Part shown: piece by piece, positions 35,087 to 43,817 of the stretch
How positions within the stretch are numbered: the stretch's first letter is position 1
Layout of the letters: every line of letters starts with the position of its first letter
Source: CAYLZW01 sp964388085
GTDB taxonomy: Bacteria > Myxococcota > UBA727 > CAYLZW01
Length of the DNA: 64,000 nt
Direction of reading: 5' to 3'
Assembly (NCBI GenBank): GCA_964388085.1
Contig: CAYLZW010000004.1
Location: forward strand, 1 to 64,000
Translations under genes and position numbers: made by a program
The notes under the pieces: model-generated
Told to the model about the DNA's origin: nothing
Database searches by the model: none
What the model saw: only the letters and a program-made list of their open reading frames with translations

Positions 35087-35549
35087 GCTTGGCCTCCTCT
35101 TCACCTCGCGGTCGTTTGCCGGCCGCGTTTACGATGGTTCATTCACCCATTTGCCGCTCATAGGAGTGCCCGAAGCGGGTTCGGTGCATGCCTTGCGATC
35201 ACGACGTGAGCGCGGCCGGGATCTCACGTATTGCCGCTCCACGGTCAACCTCTTCGGAGGCCGGCCAGCGCTCATCGCCGCTCATCTCCCCATCCGTAAC
35301 CAGCCGCTCGCTTTTGCGGCTCGTGGCCCTCCGTGCTGCGAACTCGAGATCGCAGCCGCGTGCTCCCCGGCGCCCGATCCTCGGTTGCCTGAGGCCTACA
35401 GAGGCCCACCCGCTCGCAGCCACGGCTGGGACACGTGTAATCTCGGGGTGCTACACGGCGGGGTGCGGACGTCCTGCGCGTGGCACGCGGCCTGCTGAGC
35501 ACCGGGTCCGTGCGCAATCGGCGCCAAGCATCTGCCGGAGGGAAAGACC
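35087..35549. other. 463-base divergent intergenic region (ssb and Cys-rich lipoprotein gene)
   Basis: No gene is supported. An AT-richer patch at about 35127-35160 is the likely ssb promoter. A short CCGAA-N5-TTCGG hairpin lies near 35172. A GGAGG-like sequence precedes the ATG at 35550. Otherwise nothing recognisable. Confidence 0.5.
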
Positions 35550-37235
35550 ATGGAGACCATCTGTAGAACGCCCCGCGGGGCCCTACCCATCGCCGTCGCG
35601 TTGTTCGCCTTCGGCGTCTCCGGCTGCAGCATCATCTTCCCCCCGGGAGGCGGCTGCCCCTCCATCGAGGACATGTGCCCGAACCTCGAATGCGCGGCCG
35701 GCTTCGTCGTGAGCGACGACGGCTGCGCGCTGTGCGAGTGCGCCGAGACCGAGCCCGAGCCTAAGCCCGAGCCGGAGGCCTGCTGGCACGACGGGGACTG
35801 CGCCGACGGGGAGCTGTGCTTCTCTACCCGCGGCACCGACGCCAGCCCGCCAAGCCCGCCCGTCGCGAGCGACGCGGGGCCGGCCGAGCCCATGCCGCCG
35901 CCGCCGCCCGACGACGACGACGAGAGCGGTGACCGCGCCTGTGAGCCGAACGCCGACGGCAGCTGCGGCGACGTACCGCCGGCCGAGCCCCCCTCCGGCG
36001 CGCCCGGCGTCTGCCTGCCGGCCGCCTGCCCCGCCATCGCCATCGCCTGCCCCGAGGGCAGCGAGGTGGTGACCGACTACTCGCAAGATCCCTGCGGCGA
36101 CCCGCGCTGCGTCGTCGTCGACGAGTGCCGCGCGCTCGACACCGACACGTGCTCCGTGACGCCCGGCTGCCGCGTCGAGACCCTGCCGACCGACTGCGGC
36201 TGCGGCCCAGGCGGCGGTGATCGGTGCGCGCCCTGCTCGCCCGAGGTGGTCTGCGTCAGCGACGAGGTCATCTGCGAGCAGCTCAGCGAGGACGAGTGCC
36301 TGAGCCACGCCGAGTGCGAGCTCGTCTATAACGGCGGCGCGGCCCCCTGCTTCCAGGAGTGTGACGAGGCGGGCAACTGCTGGAGTGGCTGCGACGAGCG
36401 CCCCGCCCCGTCGGACGCCGGCGTCGAGGATCCGCCCGAGGGTGAGGGCTACTGCGTGACGCGCTGGACGCCTCCGCCGCCGCCTCCCGGCGAGTGCGCC
36501 ATCGACAGCGACTGCCCCGCGGGCCAGTTCTGCCAGATCGCCGACGAGTGCGGCTCCCTGTGCGACCCGTCGAGCAACGAGCCCTGCCAGGACGTGTGCA
36601 TCGTCATCGGCTTCTGCCAGGACGACGACCAGCCGCCGCCGGGCTGCAGCATCGACGACGACTGCGGCGCGGGCTTCGTCTGCGAGCAGACCGAGGTGTG
36701 CTCGTGCTCCGGCTCGGGCGGCTCGGACGGCGCGGCGCCTCCCGAGGAGGATCCGATGCCTTGCCTCGAGGAGTGTCACCTCGAGGGCCAGTGCGTGTGG
36801 AGCCCGGACAACGTCCGCTGCTACTCCGACGGGGAGTGCGGCGAAGACCAGCGCTGCGACTTCTTCGATAGCTGCGTCGCGCCGCCCGACTGCCCGAATT
36901 GCCTCATCGCCTGCGAAGGCGTCTGCGTCGACATCGAGCCCGCGCCGACGACCTGCTTGAGCGACGACGAGTGCTCCACCGGCGAGACCTGCGACCTCGT
37001 CAACTACTGCGAGGCGGGGCCCGGCTGCGACGCTGGCGTCGCGTGCCTCCCCGTCTGCTACGGCCGCTGCATCGCGCCCGAGCCGCCGGCGAGCAGCGAC
37101 CGATGTCTTGAGCCAGCGGACTGCGCCGAGGGCTTCCGCTGCGCCAGCGAGGTGGACTCTTGCTACTGCCCCGACGGGGACACCTGCGAGGTCTGCTACT
37201 GGCAGTGCGTCGCCGAGGATCCGGACGCTCCCTGA
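35550..37235 (+). CDS. Cysteine-rich lipoprotein with repeated disulfide modules
   Basis: A 561-residue secreted protein with a lipobox (VALFAFGVSGC, Cys26). It contains more than 60 Cys arranged in many short modules. GGCPSIEDMCPNLECAAGFVVSDDGCALCECAE resembles an antistasin-like domain. Later modules repeat C-x-x-D-x-D/E-C-x-x-G-x-x-C (for example CAIDSDCPAGQFC, CSIDDDCGAGFVC, CLSDDECSTGETC), as in myxobacterial surface lipoproteins. Acidic and Pro-rich linkers separate modules. Such proteins usually lie on the cell surface and are often calcium-binding or adhesive, but no function can be stated. It faces a convergent gene across a strong hairpin. Confidence 0.85.
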   Translation: METICRTPRGALPIAVALFAFGVSGCSIIFPPGGGCPSIEDMCPNLECAAGFVVSDDGCALCECAETEPEPKPEPEACWHDGDCADGELCFSTRGTDASPPSPPVASDAGPAEPMPPPPPDDDDESGDRACEPNADGSCGDVPPAEPPSGAPGVCLPAACPAIAIACPEGSEVVTDYSQDPCGDPRCVVVDECRALDTDTCSVTPGCRVETLPTDCGCGPGGGDRCAPCSPEVVCVSDEVICEQLSEDECLSHAECELVYNGGAAPCFQECDEAGNCWSGCDERPAPSDAGVEDPPEGEGYCVTRWTPPPPPPGECAIDSDCPAGQFCQIADECGSLCDPSSNEPCQDVCIVIGFCQDDDQPPPGCSIDDDCGAGFVCEQTEVCSCSGSGGSDGAAPPEEDPMPCLEECHLEGQCVWSPDNVRCYSDGECGEDQRCDFFDSCVAPPDCPNCLIACEGVCVDIEPAPTTCLSDDECSTGETCDLVNYCEAGPGCDAGVACLPVCYGRCIAPEPPASSDRCLEPADCAEGFRCASEVDSCYCPDGDTCEVCYWQCVAEDPDAP

Positions 37236-37250
37236 TGGAGCCGCCACGTC

Positions 37251-37276
37251 GCGCCACGCGCTACAGCGTGGCGCGG
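37251..37276. terminator. Perfect 10-bp stem hairpin between convergent genes
   Basis: CGCGCCACGC-GCTACA-GCGTGGCGCG forms a perfect 10-bp stem with a 6-base loop. It lies between the Cys-rich lipoprotein gene (plus) and the 2116-residue lipoprotein gene (minus). It could act as a two-way terminator. There is no T-tract on either side, so an intrinsic mechanism is uncertain. Confidence 0.55.
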
Positions 37277-37325
37277 CCGATGCCAGCGGTCATGTCTGGG
37301 CGAGGAGCCGGTCCGGCTTGTCCGC

Positions 37326-40300
37326 TCACCTCATATCGAACACGCGATAGCGGTCCCCGACGAGGAACAGGAAGGGGCCGGCCATCTCGAGGTCGACGCG
37401 CGGGCCGGTGGTGGCGTCGCCGGTGGCGATGCTCCCGAGGCGAACCGGGTCCGCGCGCGCGGGAGAGAAGGTGCCCGAGACGTCGAAGCTGCTGACGCCG
37501 AGGTTCTCCGCGACGAACAGGACGTCCCCCGACACGATGGGGTCCGCGAGCGGCTGGGTGGAGCGCACGAGGCGCATGGCGGCCGCCTCCACCGGGGCGA
37601 TGAGGAGGCCCGGATCGTCGAAGATGGCGATGCCGGTCTCGCCGGTGTTCGAGCCCATCGTGATGAGCACCTGTCCGCCGTGCACGAACAGGTCCTGGGG
37701 CTCGAATCCGCTCGGGAGCTTCAATTGGTGTGAGCCCTGGGAAGACGCCGGCAGGTGGCCGTTGTCGAGGAGGCGGTAGACCTTCAAGAAGGTGCTCGCC
37801 CCTACCTGCTCGAGCGCGTAGAGCCGATCGCGGGAGAGCGCGATCTGGCTCACCGACGCCAGGCTGGTCCCCCAGTGGCTGAGCTGGTTGTGATCGCCCA
37901 GCGCGTAGTAGCGGATGCCGGTGTCGTCCGGGACGTAGAGCATGCGCCCGTTCGTCACCGGTGTGTCCACGACGCTGCCGCTCAGCGTGACCCCGACCGT
38001 GACCGGCCACGGGCTGTCGACGTCCGAGGCGTCGCGCAGATCGATCCGCCTGCCCGGCGGAGAGACGAGGTTGGTCACCGTGACGACGGTGCCGTCGACG
38101 TGGAGGAGGCTCTCGACGCGCGGGGTGCCGAGGGCTGTGTTCTGCGCCGGCGCCGGCAGGAAGACGCTCGGATAGTCGGTGCCAAAGAGCTCGGCGTTGA
38201 TGTCGTAGAGCGTGTTGTTCGCGCCGAGGAAGGCGAAGTTCCCGTCGCTGGCGACGCTGTCGCGGTGGTACGTGAAGGTCGGATAACCGGCCTGCTCCTG
38301 CAGGACGCGGCCACCCGTGGCGTGGGCCAGGCTGACGATCTGGACGCCCAGCTCGCCGCAGCTCGCGAACAAGAGGCCGTTCGCTTGCACCAGCGACGAA
38401 AAGCCGTTGTGCGCCTGGCCGCAGGGAGCGTGCGCGAGGAAGCCGTCGATGCCGCCGAAGGGGCTGACCAAGCGCGGCCCGGGCTCGATGGTCCCGGTGC
38501 TGAGATCGACCGCGCCAAGGCCGACGATGTAGCCGCCCACCTGCGTCGTCGCGCCCGCGAGCGACAGCTCGCCGACCGCGTTGAGCGAGGGGTTCGTAGG
38601 CGACGCGACGTTCACCGCGAACGCGAGCTCGCGGCCGCTCACGATCGCCTTGGTCCCGCTGACGCTGACGTGTCTTTGGATGCCGGAGACGGGGTCGCGC
38701 GGCAGCACGAGATCGCTCGAGCGCGCCGTGCAGGTGTCGATGTCGATGACACGGAACTCGTCGTTGTGGCTGTAGAGGTACGCGGTGTCGTGGCGCACGG
38801 CGAAGGCCGCGACGTGCCAGGGCACCGGCGTGCCCTGACAGACGCTCGAGCTGTGCGCCCCGGTCAACGTGGTGAGACTGAAGCGATCGAAGCCGGGCGT
38901 GAAATTCGAAGACACGGTCCACGACGCGTAGAGACGATCGCCGATGACCGCGAAGTCGGTGTACTGGTTGCTGCCAATGGTGTTCACATACACGAGCCGT
39001 CTGCTGGCGCCGTCGTAGCGGAACACGTCGATGCCGATGCCGTAGGCCGAAGAAGCGAACAGCAGGTGCCGCTGCACCCGTAGGCGATCGTAGCTGCCGG
39101 TCACGCGCGTGGGGTTCCGCGCCGGCGCGCCCAGCAAGGTAGGCGCGCGCGCGTTCGTGACGTCGAAGGTGTAGATGTTGCGGCCCTGCCCGAGGAAGAC
39201 CAGACCGTCGCTGTACGCCATGGCCGTGCCCGTCGGCGGCACCAGCACGTCGCCGAAGGGAGGCAAGGCACCTGACGCGGGGACGGTCCAGCGCATCAGC
39301 ATCTGCTCGGCCTCGGGGACGGTGGCCGCCTCCGCGCCAAAGACGTAGCCGCCGTCGACCGCGAGCGCGGTGAGCTTCTGAGGGTCCTCGGGGAAGCGCG
39401 CGCCGCTCGGGCCCGCGCTCAGCGCTCCCGACGCCGAGACGTTGACGCTGTAGATCTGCTGCAGGGCTTCCTCGCCTGGGGCGCTCAGGTACACGCGCCC
39501 CGCCTGCGCCACCGCGAGGATCGGGTCCGGATAGCTGCGGGAGCCCAGCACGACGCGGCGGTTGCTCGTCGGGGTGAGCGGCAAGAGGCCGCTGCCGTCG
39601 ACGTGATGGTGCTGCAACAGAAGGTCGGTCCCGTCGGTGGCGTTCGGTACCGAGCGCACGATGTTCAGACCGTTCGCGAACGCGTAGCCAACCTCCGTAA
39701 ACGGAGAGAACGTGACGACCGGTCCGCCCCCCTGGGCCGAGAGCATCCCGAGCGCGTCCCCATCGACGCCCTGCTTGGCGAGGAGCTCCGTACGATCCGA
39801 CGCATAGAGCTCGACGCAGGCGTTCTGATCCGCCTGGCAGGCGAGGTTCGGCTCGAAGGGCAACCCGACCGTGTAGAAATAGTCGCCGACGACGCCGGCC
39901 GAGAGCACGACCTTGAGGCGGGTCGCGTGGCTCGAGCTGCCGCGCAGGAAGGGGGCGTCCGTCGACGAGCCCGGCGGGGTGCGCAGCTCGTAGGCCGCCA
40001 CGCGCGTCGCCTCGACGACGTAGAAGCGGCTGTCATCCTCAGGGTCGACGACGACGGCGCGCGCCTGGTTCGGCAGGGTCGTCAGCACGCGTCCGGTGAC
40101 CGGCGCGTCCGCCGTGCCGCCCGGGGGGAAATACACGAGGCTCGTGCCCGCGCGGTAGTTGTCACGATTTCGGCGCAGCTCGCCCTCGAGCGTGCTGCCG
40201 TAGAAGAGCACGCAGTCGCCGAGCACGCCGCCGGCCGTACACGGTATCACCGAGAGCGAGCCGTGGTCGTCGGGCACCACGTTCGGCACCGTGGCGCGGC

Positions 40301-43300
40301 CGGTGGTCGCGGCGCCCGCGGCGCTCTGGCTGAGGTCCACTTGCACGATGCCCTGCGGCTCGGCGATGTAGCCGCGCGTCTCGAACACGCCGAGCTGGCG
40401 GGGGCGGCCACCGAGGCTCGACAGGAAGCGCACGCTCGCCTTCGAGGGTGTCGCCGCGAGCTCGCCCGAGGGGTCGCCGAGGTTGCCGGCTTCGTCGATG
40501 GCGGCGACGGAGACGTAGTAGGTGGTCCCCTGCGCGAGGCCCGAGAGCTGGAACGAGGTGACGTCGCCGACGAAGATGGGCGAGGCCCCTTGCTCGGCGT
40601 CGGCGCTGCCGCGATCGCCGGGCGCGCTGCCGTAGTAGAGCGCGTAGCCAGCGACGTCCGGCGACGCGCTCACAAGCCACGAGAGCGAGATCGAGCTCTC
40701 GTGGGCGGCGATGTCCTCGAGCACCGGTGTCAGCGGCGGCGTGGCGTCCTGCACGACGGTGACGCGCGCCTCGGCGCAGTTCGCGGCGGCGTCGCAGCCA
40801 CGCACGATGAGCGTGTTCTCGGCGTCCTCGCGCAGCGCGAAGAGGACGGGGCTCGCGGGATCGCAGACAGCGCCCCCATTGCCGAACGTGGCGCCCCCGA
40901 AGCAGCGGTGCGTGACGGCGCCCCCCGCGTCCACCGCCGGCGTCAGCGTCGCCGTGACCGCCGTCTCGTTGGTGAGGCCGCTCGTGACGTCGTCGAACGT
41001 GGGCGTCGACGGCGCGGTGCCGTCGAGGCGAATGCTGGCGCCCCGCGCCGTCGCTCGATCGAAATTGCCGGCGGCGTCTCGAAAGATCACGCACACGGTC
41101 TTGTCGCCGTCGCCCGCGCTGAGCACGACGCTCGAGCGTCCGTAGGGAACAAAGAGAGGCGACGCGGGGAAGTCCGCCGCCGAGCAGGTGGCGTCGCTGC
41201 TCTGCACGAGCGCCATGGAGAGCGGCTCGCCGCGCTCGGCCAGCGCGGGCAGCGGGTCCGCGAGCACGATGCCCGACGCGGTCAGCGTCGTCGACGAGCG
41301 GCCGTCCCCGAGCGTGCCGGTCAACGACAGCGTGCCGGCCGCTGGGGCGGTGGCGTCATAGGCGATCGAGTCCGTCACCACGCCCGTCTGCCACCCCGCG
41401 TCGTCGCGGAACTTCGCGCTCACGGTGACGATGCCCTCGTCGCTGAGCAGGTAGGTCTTCGAGGAGGCGTAGGGCTCCCAGGTGGTGCCGCTGGCGAAGC
41501 CGTCCTGCGACAGCGCCATCTCGCTCGCGCCCGAGGCGGACAGAGCCAGCGTGACCGAGGCGCTCGTCGTCGTCGCGCTGCCGGCGTTGACGAGCACAAA
41601 GGCGCCGCTCGGGGCCGCCGTGTCGAGCGTGAGCGCGTCCGAGACCACCAGGCTCTCGTTGCCGGCCAGATCGCGGACCTGCGCGTACACGGTCTTTTCG
41701 CCGTCACCGGGGGTGACGAGCCACGACAACAGCCCCCCGCTGAAGGGCTGATAGGCAGCGCCCACGAAGCCGGGATCGTTCGAGAGGCGCACCAGCAGGT
41801 CCGCGCCGTTCACGCCGCCGTTGTCGTCCTCGGCGAACAGCACGGCCGTCAGGAAGGGCGAGCGCGTGTAGCCGGGCGCCTCGCTGTCGCCGTCGAGCAC
41901 CAGCGAGACATCCGTGGGCGCGGTGTTGTCGAGCACGACGGTGACGCTCACCACCTCGCTCAGGTTGCCGGCTGCGTCCTCGACCCGGCCGTGCACCGTC
42001 TTCGCGCCCTCGAGCTGCGGGCTGTCGAGCGAGTAGGTCGTCGTCGTGCGGTAGTCGAGCACGGGCGCGCCCGCGAAGGTGGGCTCGTTGGCGAGGTGCA
42101 TCTTCACGATGCCGGACACGGCGACGCCGGGCGCCGCCGCGGGCGGCAGATCGAAGCCCTCGACGTGCAGCGTCACGATCCCGCTCAGCGACGCCAGGTA
42201 CGAGGAGCCGCCGCCGATCACGAGGGTGCTCAAGACGGGCGCCTGCCGATCGAGCACCACCTCGGCCGAAGCGGGCGCGCTCGTCGTCGTGCCGTCGCTG
42301 GTGATGACGTAGACCGTGTGCGCGCCGTCCGCGTCGGTCAGCGTGAAGGGCGCCGGCTCGCCGGGGACGAAGGCGCGGAACGCGTCCGCCTCGACGTCGC
42401 CCTTGCTCGGGTCCTGAAAGGCGGGGTCTTCGCTCGCCTTGTAGCCGGTGGCCGTGGGGGCCGTGATCAGCAGCGAGATGGCGGGCGCGTTCGTGGCCGC
42501 CCCCTCGACGATGGAGACGAGGCCGCTCCTGCGCGAGAGCGTGAAGCTCCCCGTGCTCGTGACGACGTCGGCGCTGACCGTGAAGGTGCCGAGGTTGCGC
42601 GCGTTGTAGCCGTCCTTGCGCGCGCTCAGCGAGTAGCTGCCGAGCAGGACGTCATCGAACACAAAGGCGCCGCTCGAGCCGGTGAGCAGGGCGCGATCGG
42701 TGCCGGTCAGCTCGATGATGACGCCGCTCGCGTCCGCGGTGTCGGCGAGCGCGATGGTGCCGCTGATGCCGCCGCGCGAGAGGTGGAGCGAGAACACGCC
42801 GAGCGGCCGCGTCTCACCGCCGACGACGTTCGGCACCGTGGCGCTCTGCCCGACGTAGCCGTCCTTGACGACGCGCAGCAGGTGACTGCCCGGCGGCACG
42901 CCGCCGAGCGTGAAGTCGCCCGCGCTGTTGCTGAGCGCGGTCAGCGCCGTGCCCTCGAGCGTGACCGTGGCGTCGCCGAGCGGCACCATGGCGCCGCTCG
43001 CGTCCTCGCCGAGCACGTTGCCGGTAAGGGTCGCCGGGTTCGCCGCCAGCACGACGGCGTCGAGGCTGTGCTCCTCCGCCACGGCGACCTCGACCTCGTC
43101 CACGGTCACGGACTGAAAGCTCGCCTTCGAGAAGCGCAGATCATAACTGCCGGCGACGACGGGGAGCTGAAAGGCCCCGCTAGAGCTCGTCACCGCGGTG
43201 AAGCTCCGCCCGACCGCCTCGACGAGGATACCGCCGTGGCCGTCCTCCCCCTGGCCCTCGAGCGTGGCCACGCCGACGATCAGGCTGGCCTCGTCACCGC

Positions 43301-43676
43301 TCTGGGCCACCAGCACGATGTCGCCCATCTTGAGCGTCTCGCCCGCGAGCAACGTCACCGGCAGCAAGAAGGGCAAAAAGCCCGTGACCCGCACCTCGAG
43401 CGTGTAGGGGCCCGGCGTGACGTCGTCGATCGAGAAGCTGCCCTCGCCGCCGGTGCTGGCCGAGAAGGCGACCTCACCCGCGCTCACGAGCTCGACGACG
43501 AGGCCTTCGGGCGAGCCGAGGTGCTCCGCGATGACGCGGCCCTGCACGCGCGCCTTCGCCTGCGTCTCGGCCGGAGCGTCGGGGTCATAGGGGTTCGCCG
43601 TCGGCACGCAGCCCTGGACGATGACGAACAGCGAGAGCGCGGCGAGCGAAAGGGTCCTAAGGTCACGGAGCAGCAT
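37326..43676 (-). CDS. Giant repeat lipoprotein (carboxypeptidase-regulatory, Ig and FN3 domains, C-terminal beta-propeller-like half)
   Basis: A 2116-residue lipoprotein (signal ...LFVIVQGC, Cys23). Residues 40-390 contain carboxypeptidase-regulatory-like beta sandwiches (SIDDVTPGPYTLEVRVTGF, TLGGVPPGSHLLRVVKDGY, FDDVLLGSYSLSARKDGY). Residues 390-985 hold Ig-like repeats (KTVYAQVRDLAGNESLVVSD, KTVCVIFRDAAGNFDRA). A fibronectin type III domain follows at about 985-1080 (SISLSWLVSASPDVAGYALYYG). The C-terminal thousand residues contain propeller-like repeated blades with short LVIVD/PQQ-like patterns (GDYFYTVG, GDRLYASW, GDNGFLFLG-type). It is probably a surface protein. The linear architecture suggests adhesion or binding of a polymer. 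No catalytic motif is seen. Confidence 0.8.
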   Translation of the reverse strand: MLLRDLRTLSLAALSLFVIVQGCVPTANPYDPDAPAETQAKARVQGRVIAEHLGSPEGLVVELVSAGEVAFSASTGGEGSFSIDDVTPGPYTLEVRVTGFLPFLLPVTLLAGETLKMGDIVLVAQSGDEASLIVGVATLEGQGEDGHGGILVEAVGRSFTAVTSSSGAFQLPVVAGSYDLRFSKASFQSVTVDEVEVAVAEEHSLDAVVLAANPATLTGNVLGEDASGAMVPLGDATVTLEGTALTALSNSAGDFTLGGVPPGSHLLRVVKDGYVGQSATVPNVVGGETRPLGVFSLHLSRGGISGTIALADTADASGVIIELTGTDRALLTGSSGAFVFDDVLLGSYSLSARKDGYNARNLGTFTVSADVVTSTGSFTLSRRSGLVSIVEGAATNAPAISLLITAPTATGYKASEDPAFQDPSKGDVEADAFRAFVPGEPAPFTLTDADGAHTVYVITSDGTTTSAPASAEVVLDRQAPVLSTLVIGGGSSYLASLSGIVTLHVEGFDLPPAAAPGVAVSGIVKMHLANEPTFAGAPVLDYRTTTTYSLDSPQLEGAKTVHGRVEDAAGNLSEVVSVTVVLDNTAPTDVSLVLDGDSEAPGYTRSPFLTAVLFAEDDNGGVNGADLLVRLSNDPGFVGAAYQPFSGGLLSWLVTPGDGEKTVYAQVRDLAGNESLVVSDALTLDTAAPSGAFVLVNAGSATTTSASVTLALSASGASEMALSQDGFASGTTWEPYASSKTYLLSDEGIVTVSAKFRDDAGWQTGVVTDSIAYDATAPAAGTLSLTGTLGDGRSSTTLTASGIVLADPLPALAERGEPLSMALVQSSDATCSAADFPASPLFVPYGRSSVVLSAGDGDKTVCVIFRDAAGNFDRATARGASIRLDGTAPSTPTFDDVTSGLTNETAVTATLTPAVDAGGAVTHRCFGGATFGNGGAVCDPASPVLFALREDAENTLIVRGCDAAANCAEARVTVVQDATPPLTPVLEDIAAHESSISLSWLVSASPDVAGYALYYGSAPGDRGSADAEQGASPIFVGDVTSFQLSGLAQGTTYYVSVAAIDEAGNLGDPSGELAATPSKASVRFLSSLGGRPRQLGVFETRGYIAEPQGIVQVDLSQSAAGAATTGRATVPNVVPDDHGSLSVIPCTAGGVLGDCVLFYGSTLEGELRRNRDNYRAGTSLVYFPPGGTADAPVTGRVLTTLPNQARAVVVDPEDDSRFYVVEATRVAAYELRTPPGSSTDAPFLRGSSSHATRLKVVLSAGVVGDYFYTVGLPFEPNLACQADQNACVELYASDRTELLAKQGVDGDALGMLSAQGGGPVVTFSPFTEVGYAFANGLNIVRSVPNATDGTDLLLQHHHVDGSGLLPLTPTSNRRVVLGSRSYPDPILAVAQAGRVYLSAPGEEALQQIYSVNVSASGALSAGPSGARFPEDPQKLTALAVDGGYVFGAEAATVPEAEQMLMRWTVPASGALPPFGDVLVPPTGTAMAYSDGLVFLGQGRNIYTFDVTNARAPTLLGAPARNPTRVTGSYDRLRVQRHLLFASSAYGIGIDVFRYDGASRRLVYVNTIGSNQYTDFAVIGDRLYASWTVSSNFTPGFDRFSLTTLTGAHSSSVCQGTPVPWHVAAFAVRHDTAYLYSHNDEFRVIDIDTCTARSSDLVLPRDPVSGIQRHVSVSGTKAIVSGRELAFAVNVASPTNPSLNAVGELSLAGATTQVGGYIVGLGAVDLSTGTIEPGPRLVSPFGGIDGFLAHAPCGQAHNGFSSLVQANGLLFASCGELGVQIVSLAHATGGRVLQEQAGYPTFTYHRDSVASDGNFAFLGANNTLYDINAELFGTDYPSVFLPAPAQNTALGTPRVESLLHVDGTVVTVTNLVSPPGRRIDLRDASDVDSPWPVTVGVTLSGSVVDTPVTNGRMLYVPDDTGIRYYALGDHNQLSHWGTSLASVSQIALSRDRLYALEQVGASTFLKVYRLLDNGHLPASSQGSHQLKLPSGFEPQDLFVHGGQVLITMGSNTGETGIAIFDDPGLLIAPVEAAAMRLVRSTQPLADPIVSGDVLFVAENLGVSSFDVSGTFSPARADPVRLGSIATGDATTGPRVDLEMAGPFLFLVGDRYRVFDMR

Positions 43677-43817
43677 CGGTACCTCCCACCAGCGACGATG
43701 CTGTCTCGCGGTAGATGGCGTGTACAGTGATGTCGGTCCCGCTCGGGCGGTGACGCGGCCGCCGACAGGAGCGTGGCCCGCCGCGCCCTGCGCGAACCGG
43801 CCAATGGCCTCGTCCGC

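Noticed and set aside
39603..43730. A 1375-codon plus-strand open frame antisense to the giant lipoprotein gene
   Set aside because: Arg/Glu/Val-rich low-complexity translation without domains. The opposite strand carries a lipoprotein signal and clear Ig/FN3 patterns; long antisense frames are expected at this GC content.
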